Positions 1-8,945 of a DNA stretch of 32,281 nucleotides are shown one piece after another. The DNA is taken from assembly GCA_903952145.1 (NCBI GenBank), contig CAJBES010000310.1:1-32281 (forward strand). Direction: 5' to 3'. Source of the DNA: an uncultured Opitutaceae bacterium (GTDB lineage: Bacteria; Verrucomicrobiota; Verrucomicrobiia; Opitutales; Opitutaceae). Numbering within the stretch: position 1 is the first letter of the stretch; each line of letters begins with the position of its first letter. The translations under genes were made by a program, and so were the position numbers. Below the pieces are notes generated by a model. It searched no databases and had not been told where the DNA came from. It saw only the letters and a program-made list of their open reading frames with translations.

Positions 1-195
1 CCAGTGAGCCTTCAGGGAATGGCTGGCAATCCGGACACTGAATTGCTGGCAGCAGGCATTTGTGAAATAAATTTAGCCGCCGAGTGCAGCGTTTCACCGG
101 CATTCAAGCCAGAATAATCATCGGTCGGGTCTGCCTTGGCCGGCTTGTGCCCAACCCCATTGCGAGGCGGCAGCTGCCTTGGCAAATGCCCGGGC

Positions 196-227
196 AAAAA
201 AAAGCCAGCGAGCGTGAACTCGCTGGC
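196..227 (-). terminator. Rho-independent terminator of fba
   Basis: On the minus strand a perfect 9-bp stem (arms 219-227 and 204-212, six-base loop 213-218) is followed by eight consecutive T (complement of the A-run 196-203). It lies 22 bases past the fba stop codon. The hairpin, U-tract and placement make a standard intrinsic terminator for fba and any co-transcribed upstream genes. Confidence 0.92.
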
Positions 228-249
228 CGGAGAATGGAGTCGGAAGCCG

Positions 250-1200
250 TTACTTGCCGAGGCTCTTGCGCAGGCCGTCGAGCTGGTTGGCGCTGCCGAG
301 GAGGACGTTGCGGCTCGCGATGAACTTGGCGTATTCCTCGATGAAGATCTTGCCCGGCGGGCGGAAGTCGAACTCCTTGGGCTTGTCGCGGAAGAACTCG
401 CGGTGCACACGGGTCCAGACGAGGCGACCGTCGGTGTCGATGTTGATCTTGGTGACGCCGAGCTTGGCGGCAGGGAGATACTCATTCACGTCGACGCCCA
501 TCGAGCCGGCGATCTGGCCGCCGGCGGCATTGATCCGGTCAACTTCCTCCTTCGGCACGGAGGAAGAACCGTGCATGACCAGTGGATAGTTGGGCAGGCG
601 AGCCTTGATCTTCTCGAGCACTTCAAAGTGCAGGGACTGCCGGCCTTTGAACTTGAAGGCGCCATGGGAGGTGCCGATGGCGCAGGCGAGCGAGTCGCAG
701 CCGGTCTTGGTCACAAAATCCTTCGCCTGGTCGGGGTCGGTTAGGCAGGCATTGCCCTCCTCGACCTTGATGTCTTCCTCGACGCCGCCGAGCATGCCGA
801 GTTCGGCCTCCACGGAGATGCCCTTGGCGTGGGCGCGGTCGGTCACCCGCTTGGAGATGGCGACGTTCTCTTCGTAAGACTCGTGCGAGGCGTCAATCAT
901 GACCGAGCTGTAAAAACCGGAGTCGATGCAGTCGTAACAAGCCTCCTCGTCGCCGTGGTCGAGATGGACGGCGAAGATGGCCTCCGGGAAGATGTCGGCG
1001 GCCGCGCGGATGATGGCCTCGAGCATCTTCTTGTCCGTGTATTTGCGCGCGCCCTTGGAAATCTGGATGATGAAGGGCGCCTTGGAGGAGATGGCTCCCT
1101 TGAAGAGCCCCATCGCCTGTTCGGCATTATTGATGTTGTAGGCGCCGACGGCATATTTGCCGTAAGCGTGGGTGAAAAGCTGTGCGGTGGTTACGATCAT
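250..1200 (-). CDS. fba: Class II fructose-bisphosphate aldolase
   Basis: This is a cytosolic zinc-dependent aldolase that interconverts fructose-1,6-bisphosphate with dihydroxyacetone phosphate and glyceraldehyde-3-phosphate in glycolysis and gluconeogenesis. At 316 residues it is full length for class II. Visible landmarks are HLDHG at 79-83 (metal-binding His and catalytic Asp in the family), EAELG near 131-135, GTSHGAFK at 177-184 (metal His179), HGSSS at 210-214 (metal His210) and NID at 253-255 in the phosphate/substrate loop. The ATG at 1198-1200 has no clear Shine-Dalgarno sequence. It follows the 1278-2303 gene by 77 bp on the same strand and ends in a strong terminator. Related class II enzymes acting on tagatose-bisphosphate share these motifs, but neighbouring context favours general carbon metabolism. 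Confidence 0.95.
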   Translation of the reverse strand: MIVTTAQLFTHAYGKYAVGAYNINNAEQAMGLFKGAISSKAPFIIQISKGARKYTDKKMLEAIIRAAADIFPEAIFAVHLDHGDEEACYDCIDSGFYSSVMIDASHESYEENVAISKRVTDRAHAKGISVEAELGMLGGVEEDIKVEEGNACLTDPDQAKDFVTKTGCDSLACAIGTSHGAFKFKGRQSLHFEVLEKIKARLPNYPLVMHGSSSVPKEEVDRINAAGGQIAGSMGVDVNEYLPAAKLGVTKINIDTDGRLVWTRVHREFFRDKPKEFDFRPPGKIFIEEYAKFIASRNVLLGSANQLDGLRKSLGK

Positions 1201-1277
1201 GGCACGCGAATGCTACTGATGACCGCCGAGCGGCAACAAGGCATTTTTTTCTCTATGACGGGAACTTCACTGGCCGA

Positions 1278-2303
1278 TTAGCGCACAGGCGGAGGCGGCA
1301 GGGTGGTGCCTGTGGGAGCTGCCGGCCCCGGTTGGTTGCGCTGTCCCAACTCTGAGCGCATCGTCCGGCCCAATTGCAGGCCCGCCTGCTGTTCCTGCTG
1401 GATTTCCTGCAATGCGGCCAGCTGGTTGGGCGCAAGGACGGTTTGGGCGCGCGTCACGGTTTCCGGTGTGATCATCGCGCCGCCGCCGGTCAGTAGGCTG
1501 ACCGTGCTGTTCAACTGGGAGTTGCCGCCGCTCAATGGCATCGCCAGGCGGATGGCCATGCCGCCGCCGGCTGCGGCATTGTCGTTACGCCCGGTCCGGC
1601 CGGTCGCGGCCAGAATCTGCACCATCTGCTGGCTTTGGATGTCAGTCAGGGGCGAGGTGCTGTAGCTGAGGCGCTGTTCGAGCTGGTTCACGACATTACG
1701 GTAGGGCAGCGTCCGCTCATATTCCTTGTATTCCGCATAGGCGGTGTCACCCAGCGTGGCCTTGATGCCCTCATCCAGTTCGGCCTGCGTGCCGGCCATA
1801 AGCTGGCGGACGGCGTCGCGATCGGTGCGGGGATTGAGCCCCTGGGACTGTGCTGCGGCGAGCACATCCATCAGGGAGGTCTGCTTCTCAACCAGGAGCT
1901 CCTTGAACTGCTCAAGCTGTTGGGGCGTGAGGTTGAGCTGCTTGAAGAGGCCGGCATAACGGCCGTCGAGCATGCCTTTTTGCGTGAGGTTAACGAGGGT
2001 CTGGTAATCCGGATCCTGGAGCATACGCATAAAGGCGCCTTGGCCTCCTCGACGCATGGGTTCGGGGTTGGTGGTTTCAACCACACCCGCTTGCTCGCCG
2101 GCAGTGATGGCTTTCTCCGACTCAGCCTGGCCGGTGAGTTTTCGCTGCTCCCAGATTTTCTGCCGCAGTTCGGTGCGGGTGGAATCAGCCGGAGCTATGT
2201 CGCGCAGCGCGGCCAACTCACGCGCCTGTTGCCAGGCCAAATACCCGGCGCCCAGCGTGGTGCACGCAAGGATGAAGATGACGTAGTTCTTGACCGAGCG
2301 CAT
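1278..2303 (-). CDS. Membrane-anchored protein of unknown function
   Basis: A 341-residue protein I do not recognise. An N-terminal hydrophobic stretch (about residues 6-22, after MRSVKNY) should be a signal anchor placing the rest in the periplasm. The body is hydrophilic and Gln/Leu-rich with a helical look: LNLTPQQLEQFKELL is the type of Leu/Gln helix seen in small periplasmic repeat proteins. Two later segments, around TDIQSQQMVQILAATGR and ETVTRAQTVLAPNQLAALQ, resemble the same 'threshold helix' pattern. The tail is Pro/Gly-rich and probably disordered. The reading frame stays open upstream to 2492, but that part overlaps topB; I chose the ATG at 2301-2303 because the transmembrane segment begins right after it. 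It lies 73 bp behind topB and 77 bp ahead of fba. Confidence 0.75.
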   Translation of the reverse strand: MRSVKNYVIFILACTTLGAGYLAWQQARELAALRDIAPADSTRTELRQKIWEQRKLTGQAESEKAITAGEQAGVVETTNPEPMRRGGQGAFMRMLQDPDYQTLVNLTQKGMLDGRYAGLFKQLNLTPQQLEQFKELLVEKQTSLMDVLAAAQSQGLNPRTDRDAVRQLMAGTQAELDEGIKATLGDTAYAEYKEYERTLPYRNVVNQLEQRLSYSTSPLTDIQSQQMVQILAATGRTGRNDNAAAGGGMAIRLAMPLSGGNSQLNSTVSLLTGGGAMITPETVTRAQTVLAPNQLAALQEIQQEQQAGLQLGRTMRSELGQRNQPGPAAPTGTTLPPPPVR

Positions 2304-2376
2304 ATGAGGGAGACGTTGCCCAACCGGTTGCTGTTGCGCAAGAATTGGCGGGTGCCGGCGTGGTCTGCGTCCCTCC

Positions 2377-5163
2377 CTACCGGGGCGGAAACTCAAAATC
2401 GGCCTTGTCCTTCTTGGGCGACAGCACGAGGTAGGCGCTGAAGTGCGAGCCGCGCTTGGACACGAAATCCTCGATGAGGCCGGTCTTGCCATCTTCCAGG
2501 AGCCGGAGGACTTCGTCCGTGCCGATGTCCTTCTGACAAAGATTGCGCGTGAGCTTGAAGACGATGCGGTTGTCCTGGTCCGGCTTGCGCACGTAGTAGG
2601 CGTCGGCGGCCTGGAGGAGTTCGCCGCCGTGGAGCTTGCTCTCGCCGATCACCACGGCCTGTGAGAGATCGGGCGGCGCCTTGGCCCTGCTCTTGGTGGG
2701 CTTGCCATCCTTGCCGATTTTGGGGACGCGGGGCGGAAATTCCCAGGTGATGCGGGCGTCGTCGCGTTTCAGGAACGCATCAAAGGGCCGGCCTTTCTTG
2801 GAGATGAAGCCCTTGATCAACTCGGTCTTGCCGTCACTGATGAGCTGGATGGCGTGCTCACGGGTGATGGCCTTCTGGCACATCATGCGGCCGACGCGAA
2901 AGGCCTGTTTCCACGCGGCTCCCTCGCGTTCGCGCAACACATAGCTGGAGCCGACTTCGCAGAGCTGGGCATCGGCCTTCGGGTCGCTCCAGAAGGGCTC
3001 GACGGTGCCCAGATCCACCTTGTCACCGAAATCAAACTCCGCCTTCCACTGCTCCTTCTCCACGTCCTTCACGAGCCGGAGCGCGGCGGCGAACCGGCTG
3101 CGGGTCTTGGCGGAAATGAAACCGTCGAGCGGGCCGATGGTGCGCCGGGCCACGAGTTCACGCACCTCATGCTCCTCCATTCTGCGGCCGCCAATCACCT
3201 TGTAGAGCATGCAGGCGCCGTCCTGCGACTTGTAGCCGCGCAGCGTCTCGCGGAGCGGTTTGCCGTCGGAGGGCGAAATGATGTCGGTCACGCGCGCGGT
3301 GGAATCGTCCTCCTCAAAGCCCTTCACCCGCTCGACAATGCCCTGGGTCTGCAGGGTGACCTCTTCCATGAACTTCTTGCGCGAGAATTTATTGTGCTCC
3401 ATCTGCCGGAGTTTGAACTCCCACTCGCCGGTCATGGCGGGACTGGTGAGCGCCTCCGCCTTCACGGCCGTCAGAAATTGGACCAACTGCTCCGCCTTGG
3501 CGGTGGGCACCAATTCGCGCTGGTTGCGATCCATGTATTTCTGATTGATGAGGCCGTCGATGGTATCGGCACGGGTGGCGGGCGTGCCGAGGCCGCGCTC
3601 CTTCATGGCTTCAGCGAGTTCCTCGTCATCCAGGAGTTTGCCGGCGCCTTCCATGGCGGAAAGCAGCGTCGCCTCGGTGTAGCGGGGTGGCGGTTTGGTG
3701 CTTTCGCTGTGCAGGACGGTCTCGAGGGTCCGGGCGCGGCCGCCGTCCACGGCGGAGAGCGCCGGCAGCGCCTTGGAGTCGGGTGAATCGTCGTCGACCG
3801 TGGACTTGCCGTAAACCGCCAGCCAACCGGGGGCGGTCAGCACCTTGCCCTCGGTCCTGAAGCCGTGGCCGGACACGGTGCTGATGCGGGTCGTGACATC
3901 AAACTCCGCGGCCGGGTAAAAGGCGGCGACAAAACGGCGGGCGATCATGTCGAAGATCTTGGCCTCCATCTCATCGAGATGCTTGGCTTCGTGTGTGGTG
4001 GGAATGATGGCAAAGTGGTCGGAGATCTGCGCATTGTTGAAGATGCGCTTGTTCGGCCGCAGCCAGCCTTCCGCAAGTACCTTGCCGGCATGGCCGGCGA
4101 GGTCGCCGTGCAGGTTCTTGAGCGTCTCGCGGCAGGTGGGGATGTAGTCCTCCGGCAGTGCCCGCGCGTCGGTGCGCGGATAGGTGATCATCTTGTGGCG
4201 CTCGTAGAGGGCCTGCGCGATCTGCAGGGTGCGGCGGGCGGGGAGACCGTAGCGGTTGTTCGCCTCCCGCTGCAGCGTGGTCAGGTCGTAAAGGCGCGGG
4301 GCGGCCTGGGTGTTGCCCTTTTTCTCCTCGGTGACCGTCGCCGGCGGGTGCCCCTGGCACGCGGCGGCGACGGCCTCGGCCAGGGCGCGCTGCCAGATCC
4401 GGTCGCTGCGATCATGTTCGTCGCCCGCGGCTTTTTTGAATTCAGGCCGCTGGTAGACGCCCTCATAGCTGCCCTTGGTGACCTCAAACTTGGCGGTGAT
4501 GCGCCAGTAGTCGCGGGGCTTGAAGTTGCGGATCTCCAGTTCGCGGGTGTAGACGATGGCGAGGGTGGGGGTCTGCACACGGCCGACAGAGGCGACGTTG
4601 CCGGCCCGGGAACCGAACATGCGCTTGGTGAGCGCGCGCGTGCCGTTGATGCCGATGAGCCAGTCGCTCTCGCTGCGGCAGCGGGCGGCGTCGGCGAGGC
4701 CGGCCATCTGATCGCCGTCGCGCAGGTGGGCAAAGGCCTCGCGGATGCCCTCGTTGGTCATGGTCTGCATCCACGCCCGCTTCACCGGTAGTTTACATTT
4801 GGTCAGCTGGTAGAGGTAGGCGAAAATCAGCTCGCCTTCCCGGCCGGCATCGCAGGCGTTGATGACGAGGCCGATGTCCTTCCGCGCGAGGAGCTTTTTC
4901 AGCTGATTGTAGCGTTCCTTGGAATCAGCGATGGGTTTGAGGCCGAATTTGGCCGGAATGATGGGCAGGGTCTCCAGGCGCCAGAAGCCATATTTCTTCT
5001 TGTCGATGTCCTCCGGCATCTCGAGTTCCACCAGGTGGCCGACCGCCGATGAGATCACATATTCATCGCTTTCGAAGTGGTCGCCTTGTTTGTGGATTTT
5101 GCCGAGGGCACGCGCGAGATCCGCCGCCACGGACGGTTTCTCGGCGATGATAAGTGACTTCAT
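2377..5163 (-). CDS. topB: DNA topoisomerase III (type IA) with C-terminal repeats
   Basis: A type IA topoisomerase that cuts one DNA strand through a tyrosyl intermediate to relax or decatenate DNA. Of its 928 residues, 1-130 form a Toprim domain: IIAEKPSVAADLA near 5-17 with the catalytic Glu, and NACDAGREGELIF at 102-114. The central toroid carries SVGRVQTPTL (192-201) and the active-site motif YPRTD, with Tyr328 the probable nucleophile. The C-terminal third has no Cys4 zinc fingers. Instead it has about three related repeats ending in FISAKTRSRFAAAL, FISKKGRPFDAFL and FVSKRGSHFSAYL, each preceded by a conserved Cys/Leu-containing segment, as in the Toprim_Crpt topoisomerase repeat family. 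An in-frame start lies 13 codons upstream, but MKSLIIAEKPSV is the family's normal start. Confidence 0.94.
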   Translation of the reverse strand: MKSLIIAEKPSVAADLARALGKIHKQGDHFESDEYVISSAVGHLVELEMPEDIDKKKYGFWRLETLPIIPAKFGLKPIADSKERYNQLKKLLARKDIGLVINACDAGREGELIFAYLYQLTKCKLPVKRAWMQTMTNEGIREAFAHLRDGDQMAGLADAARCRSESDWLIGINGTRALTKRMFGSRAGNVASVGRVQTPTLAIVYTRELEIRNFKPRDYWRITAKFEVTKGSYEGVYQRPEFKKAAGDEHDRSDRIWQRALAEAVAAACQGHPPATVTEEKKGNTQAAPRLYDLTTLQREANNRYGLPARRTLQIAQALYERHKMITYPRTDARALPEDYIPTCRETLKNLHGDLAGHAGKVLAEGWLRPNKRIFNNAQISDHFAIIPTTHEAKHLDEMEAKIFDMIARRFVAAFYPAAEFDVTTRISTVSGHGFRTEGKVLTAPGWLAVYGKSTVDDDSPDSKALPALSAVDGGRARTLETVLHSESTKPPPRYTEATLLSAMEGAGKLLDDEELAEAMKERGLGTPATRADTIDGLINQKYMDRNQRELVPTAKAEQLVQFLTAVKAEALTSPAMTGEWEFKLRQMEHNKFSRKKFMEEVTLQTQGIVERVKGFEEDDSTARVTDIISPSDGKPLRETLRGYKSQDGACMLYKVIGGRRMEEHEVRELVARRTIGPLDGFISAKTRSRFAAALRLVKDVEKEQWKAEFDFGDKVDLGTVEPFWSDPKADAQLCEVGSSYVLREREGAAWKQAFRVGRMMCQKAITREHAIQLISDGKTELIKGFISKKGRPFDAFLKRDDARITWEFPPRVPKIGKDGKPTKSRAKAPPDLSQAVVIGESKLHGGELLQAADAYYVRKPDQDNRIVFKLTRNLCQKDIGTDEVLRLLEDGKTGLIEDFVSKRGSHFSAYLVLSPKKDKADFEFPPR

Positions 5164-5388
5164 GAGCCGCGAGGCGTTAGGCGGCACCCCGGCCGATTTC
5201 AAGGTTTAGTTTTTTGCCGGTCTGCCGGGCGGCGGGTGAGTCGGAATGGAAAATGCCTTGGAACGACCCTGTAATTCACTGCGCAACCCGACATCGGTCG
5301 GCGGCCCGGAGCCCGGAGGCCCGTCCGGCCGCCAATCACTTATTGATAGGGTGCAGATCCTCAGAAAGAGCCGGGCATGGCCGTCGGG

Positions 5389-6477
5389 TCAGGTGGCCCG
5401 TTTCGGTGTCTCGGCCAGGGCGCTGTCGAGGGCGGTGATGAGTGCGGCGATGGTCGCGTCGGTTTCGTCGCCCATGTTGGAGATGCGGAAGGTCAGGCCC
5501 TTCAGTTTGCCGTAACCACCGTCGATCACGAGGTGGTGCTTGGCTTTCAGGACCTTGTTCAGCGCGGGGAGGTCCACGCTGAGCGTGTTGGCAAAGCAGT
5601 TGAGGGAGCGCGAACCGTAGGGCTCGGCCGGGAAAAGTTTGAAGCCCTTCGCCCGGCCCCAGGCGCGGAGGGTTTCATTGAGGCGCAGGTGCCGGGCATA
5701 GCGGGCCTCGAGACCCTCGGCCCTGATGTCCTCAAGCTTGGACTGGAGCGCGTAGATGAGCGGAATGACCGGCGTGCTCGGGGTCATGCCGTTCTCGTGG
5801 TTCTTCTGGAACTCAACCAGGTCAAAATAATAGCCGCGATCCCTGGCCTGGGCCGCACGGGCGAGGGCGCGTTTGGACACGGAAAAAATCGACAGGCCGG
5901 GGGGCAGGGCGAGGGCCTTCTGCGAGCCGGTGAGCAGGATGTCGATGCCGAGCTTGTCCTTCTCGATCGGCAACACGCTGAAGGAGCTGACGGTATCAAT
6001 GATGGAAAAGACCTCGGGAAACTCGCGCAGCACGGCCATGATGGCGGGGAGGTCGCTCATCGTGCCGGTGGAGGTCTCGTTGTGGATGAGGGTGACGGCA
6101 TCGTAGCCGCCGGTGGCCAGTTCGCGGCGGAGGGCGGCGGGGTCGACGGGCTGACCCCACTCGAATCTGAGCGCGCCGGCCGCTTTGCCGCAGCGGAGCG
6201 CGACATCATTCCACTTGTCGGAGAATGCGCCATTCATGCAGTTGAGGACCTTTTTCTGCACGACATTGCGGAGGGCCCCCTCCATCACGCCCCAGGCGCT
6301 GCTGGTCGAGAGATAGACCGGATCGGAAGTGTAAAAAAGGGCCTGCAAGTCGGGTTGCAGAGATTGGTAGAGACTGACGAAATCAGGGCTGCGGTGGCCG
6401 ATCATCGGTTGCGCCATGGCGCGCAGGGTTTTGTCGGAAACGGCGATCGGTCCGGGAATAAAGAGCTTGTAGGGCAT
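5389..6477 (-). CDS. Class V PLP-dependent aminotransferase
   Basis: A fold-type I aminotransferase of the alanine-glyoxylate / serine-pyruvate aminotransferase group, 362 residues. The PLP lysine is Lys187 in TGSQKALALPPG, Asp161 (IIDTVSSF) should pair with the pyridine nitrogen, and HNETSTGT at 132-139 is the class V substrate/PLP contact. The N-terminal FIPGP and GHRSPDF motifs are also typical. In relatives these enzymes transaminate serine, alanine or glyoxylate, and some act as phosphoserine aminotransferases; motifs alone do not decide the substrate. The gene is divergent from lpxK (86 bp apart) and lies 225 bp upstream of topB on the same strand. That gap is GC-rich with no clear terminator, so it may be separately transcribed or run on into topB. 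No Shine-Dalgarno is visible before the ATG. Confidence 0.88.
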   Translation of the reverse strand: MPYKLFIPGPIAVSDKTLRAMAQPMIGHRSPDFVSLYQSLQPDLQALFYTSDPVYLSTSSAWGVMEGALRNVVQKKVLNCMNGAFSDKWNDVALRCGKAAGALRFEWGQPVDPAALRRELATGGYDAVTLIHNETSTGTMSDLPAIMAVLREFPEVFSIIDTVSSFSVLPIEKDKLGIDILLTGSQKALALPPGLSIFSVSKRALARAAQARDRGYYFDLVEFQKNHENGMTPSTPVIPLIYALQSKLEDIRAEGLEARYARHLRLNETLRAWGRAKGFKLFPAEPYGSRSLNCFANTLSVDLPALNKVLKAKHHLVIDGGYGKLKGLTFRISNMGDETDATIAALITALDSALAETPKRAT

Positions 6478-6517
6478 GGTGTTGAGCTTGGCAGTTGGGT
6501 GGAAAGTAATTACGAAA

Positions 6518-6536
6518 GCGCCTTCCCAAAAGGCGC
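6518..6536. promoter_or_regulatory. Inverted repeat between divergent genes
   Basis: Perfect 7-bp arms GCGCCTT (6518-6524) and AAGGCGC (6530-6536) with a 5-base spacer sit in the 86-bp gap between the aminotransferase start (6477) and the lpxK start (6564). It could be a hairpin in the lpxK leader or an operator for either gene. No recognised regulator site matches. Confidence 0.4.
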
Positions 6537-6563
6537 GTCAATCCTCATTCCTGTAACCACCGC

Positions 6564-7769
6564 ATGTTGCAATCCTGGCTGAAGAAAAAATTCAACGCGC
6601 TGGAGCTCTACACAATCGACGTGATCCTGGGGCGGCGCGCGGGCACGGGCGCGACGGTCTACGGGGCATTCCTGCATATCCTTTCGTTCCTCTTCAGCGC
6701 CGGCGCCCAGCTGCGTTTCTGGCTCTACCGGCACCGCATCCTGCACGACCAGCCGCTGGGCTGCCTTGTAGTGGTGGTGGGCAACCTTACGGTCGGCGGG
6801 ACGGGGAAGACGCCGGTGGTGGAGAAATTCGCCCGCGCCCTGCGCGACCGCGGGCGGAAGGTCGCCATCCTGAGCCGTGGCTACAAAAGCAAATCCACGC
6901 CGGTCTGGAAAAAATGGTGGTGGGCGCTTACGCATGCCGAGGAGCCGCCGCCGCGGGTGGTAAGCGACGGCCAGCGGGTGTTGCTGGACAGCGAACTGGC
7001 GGGTGACGAGCCCTTCATGCTCGCACGCAATCTGCCGGGAGTAATCGTGCTGGTGGACAAGAACCGCGTCAAAGCCGGGGCCTATGCGATCAAACGTTTT
7101 GGTTGTGACACGCTCGTGCTCGACGACGGTTTCCAATATCTGCCGCTCAAGGGGCGGCTGAACCTGCTGTTGGTGGACAAGACCAACCCGTTCGGAAACG
7201 GCTACCTGCTACCGCGCGGCATCCTGCGCGAGCCGGTGAAGCACCTGCGACGGGCCTCGTATGTCTTCCTCACCAAGTCGAACGGCGAGCGGGACCCTGA
7301 ACTCGAGGCGACGATCCAAAGGCACAACCCCGGCGTGGATGTGATTGAATGCGCGCACCGACCCCAGCACCTGCAGCGCCTGGGCGCGGACGAGCGCCAG
7401 CCACTTTCTTGGCTCAAGGGCCGGCGGGTGCTGGCTTTCAGCGGCATCGCTACGCCCGAGAGTTTTGAGAAATTCCTCCGCGACCTCGGGGCCAAGCTGG
7501 TGGCGCGCGAGCGGTTTCTCGACCATTATCGTTACGCGGCTGAGGATTTCGACGCCCTGTTTGCCCTGGCCCGGCGCGAGGGCGCGGAGTGTCTGATCAC
7601 AACCGAGAAGGACGCGGTGCGCCTGCCCGAGAACCGCGCCTACGCCCTGCCGCTCTATTATCTGCGGCTGGAGATTGAAATCCTGCGCGGGGCGACGGAC
7701 TTCGACGAGGCGGTGGGCCGGATCTGCTTTCCACGGAGCGAACCGCCACCACGGCAGAACGGGGGCTGA
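6564..7769 (+). CDS. lpxK: Tetraacyldisaccharide 4'-kinase (lipid A synthesis)
   Basis: LpxK phosphorylates the 4' position of the tetraacyl-disaccharide-1-phosphate precursor to give lipid IVA, an inner-membrane step of the Raetz pathway. The 401-residue protein has an N-terminal amphipathic/hydrophobic region (about 33-58), the Walker A motif [12 protein letters not shown] at 73-84, LSRGYKSK at 103-110, and the family's DDGFQ at 187-191. Near the C-terminus [10 protein letters not shown] is also conserved. It is longer than the roughly 330 residues of E. coli LpxK. A Trp/Lys-rich stretch near 111-125 and the extended N-terminus account for part of the difference. It heads a plus-strand run and its presence implies an LPS-bearing outer membrane. 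Confidence 0.95.
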   Translation: MLQSWLKKKFNALELYTIDVILGRRAGTGATVYGAFLHILSFLFSAGAQLRFWLYRHRILHDQPLGCLVVVVGNLTVGGTGKTPVVEKFARALRDRGRKVAILSRGYKSKSTPVWKKWWWALTHAEEPPPRVVSDGQRVLLDSELAGDEPFMLARNLPGVIVLVDKNRVKAGAYAIKRFGCDTLVLDDGFQYLPLKGRLNLLLVDKTNPFGNGYLLPRGILREPVKHLRRASYVFLTKSNGERDPELEATIQRHNPGVDVIECAHRPQHLQRLGADERQPLSWLKGRRVLAFSGIATPESFEKFLRDLGAKLVARERFLDHYRYAAEDFDALFALARREGAECLITTEKDAVRLPENRAYALPLYYLRLEIEILRGATDFDEAVGRICFPRSEPPPRQNGG

Positions 7770-7820
7770 GCCCGGCATATTGCCTTGCCCGCAGCCGGAT
7801 GGCGGGCGTTAGTTCCTGCC

Positions 7821-8945
7821 ATGATCATCGACCCGCGTTTCCATCAACTGGCCGAAGGCCTTGCTGGATTTTCCACTACGTTGAAAAAAGGCGAACGGGT
7901 GCTTATCGATGCGTTTGATGTCCCCGAAGCGATGGTGATCGCCCTCATCCGGGCCGCCCGGGCCCGGGGCGCGCACCCCTATGTGCAACTGCACCGGGCG
8001 CGCGTGACCCGCGAGCTGACCCTTGGGGCGGAGGAGGCACAGTATGCGCCGCTGGCCGCGATCGAGCTGGCGCGCATGCAGAAGATGGATGCCTACATCG
8101 CACTGCGCGGCTCCGAAAATATTTTCGAGGCCTCCGACGTGCCGGCGGCCAGGGTCCAGCTGGTCAGCCGGCTGATGAAGCCCGTGCTGGATCACCGCGT
8201 CGGCAAGACCAAGTGGGTGGTGCTACGCTGGCCGACCGGTGCGATGGCCCAGCAGGCGGGCATGAGCACGGAGGCGTTTGAGGATTTCTACTTCAAGGTC
8301 TGCACCCTGGACTACGCGCGGATGACGCCCGGCATGAAGGCGCTCGCGGACCTGATCACACGAACGGACCGCGTGCAGATCAAGGGCCCCGGCACGGACC
8401 TGAGGTTTTCCATCAGGGGCATCGGCGCGCAGACCTGCGGTGGCTTGCGCAATATCCCGGACGGCGAGGTATTTTCCTGTCCGGTGCGCGATTCAGTCGA
8501 GGGCGTCATCCAATACAATGCGCCGACCGTCTACCTCGGGGCCTCGTTCGACCACATCCGCCTCGTCTTCAAGCAGGGCCGGATTGTCGAGGCGACTGCG
8601 AACAATTCGAAGCGGCTGAACGCGATTCTCGACAGCGATGCGGGCGCGCGCTACATCGGCGAGTTCGCGCTCGGCTTCAATCCGCACATCCTTGAGCCCA
8701 TGCGCGACATCCTGTTCGACGAGAAGATCGCCGGCTCCTTCCACTTCACCCCCGGCCAGGCCTATGAGGATGTGGGCAACGGCAACAAATCGCAGGTCCA
8801 CTGGGACATGGTCTGCATCCAGCGGCCGGAATACGGTGGTGGCGAAATCTGGTTTGACGGCAGGCTGATCCGCAAGGATGGCCTGTTTGTGCCCAAGGCC
8901 CTGCACAAGCTCAATCCCGACTACCTGCTCGGCCAAGCCAAGTGA
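7821..8945 (+). CDS. M29-family metalloaminopeptidase
   Basis: A 374-residue protein of the leucyl aminopeptidase T / PepS family (MEROPS M29), a cytosolic two-metal exopeptidase that removes N-terminal residues from peptides. Recognisable parts are the C-terminal metal region containing [13 protein letters not shown], with the His-x-Asp pair of the M29 site, and the upstream Glu in [12 protein letters not shown] and EFALGFNP, plus [11 protein letters not shown]. The ATG at 7821 is preferred over a TTG 36 bases upstream because the family starts at about this position and the extra residues look unrelated. It is 51 bp after lpxK and its stop overlaps the next start by 4 bp (GTGA), so translation is probably coupled to the deaminase gene. 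No signal peptide. Confidence 0.87.
   Translation: MIIDPRFHQLAEGLAGFSTTLKKGERVLIDAFDVPEAMVIALIRAARARGAHPYVQLHRARVTRELTLGAEEAQYAPLAAIELARMQKMDAYIALRGSENIFEASDVPAARVQLVSRLMKPVLDHRVGKTKWVVLRWPTGAMAQQAGMSTEAFEDFYFKVCTLDYARMTPGMKALADLITRTDRVQIKGPGTDLRFSIRGIGAQTCGGLRNIPDGEVFSCPVRDSVEGVIQYNAPTVYLGASFDHIRLVFKQGRIVEATANNSKRLNAILDSDAGARYIGEFALGFNPHILEPMRDILFDEKIAGSFHFTPGQAYEDVGNGNKSQVHWDMVCIQRPEYGGGEIWFDGRLIRKDGLFVPKALHKLNPDYLLGQAK

Noticed and set aside
12-485. Minus-strand open frame covering the left edge
   Set aside because: Overlaps the fba 3' part out of frame, Ser/Thr/Arg-rich, crosses the terminator; not a gene. The remaining 1-195 shows nothing I can support.
2304-2492. N-terminal extension of the unknown membrane protein
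   Set aside because: It reads through topB coding sequence and would bury the signal anchor; the ATG at 2301-2303 is preferred.
3865-4791. Plus-strand open frame of about 300 codons
   Set aside because: Antisense to topB, with low-complexity composition and no recognisable motif.
5296-5335. GC-rich hairpin GGCGGCC/GGCCGCC as terminator of the aminotransferase gene
   Set aside because: The arms pair but no U-tract follows on the minus strand, so it is better read as GC-rich spacer.
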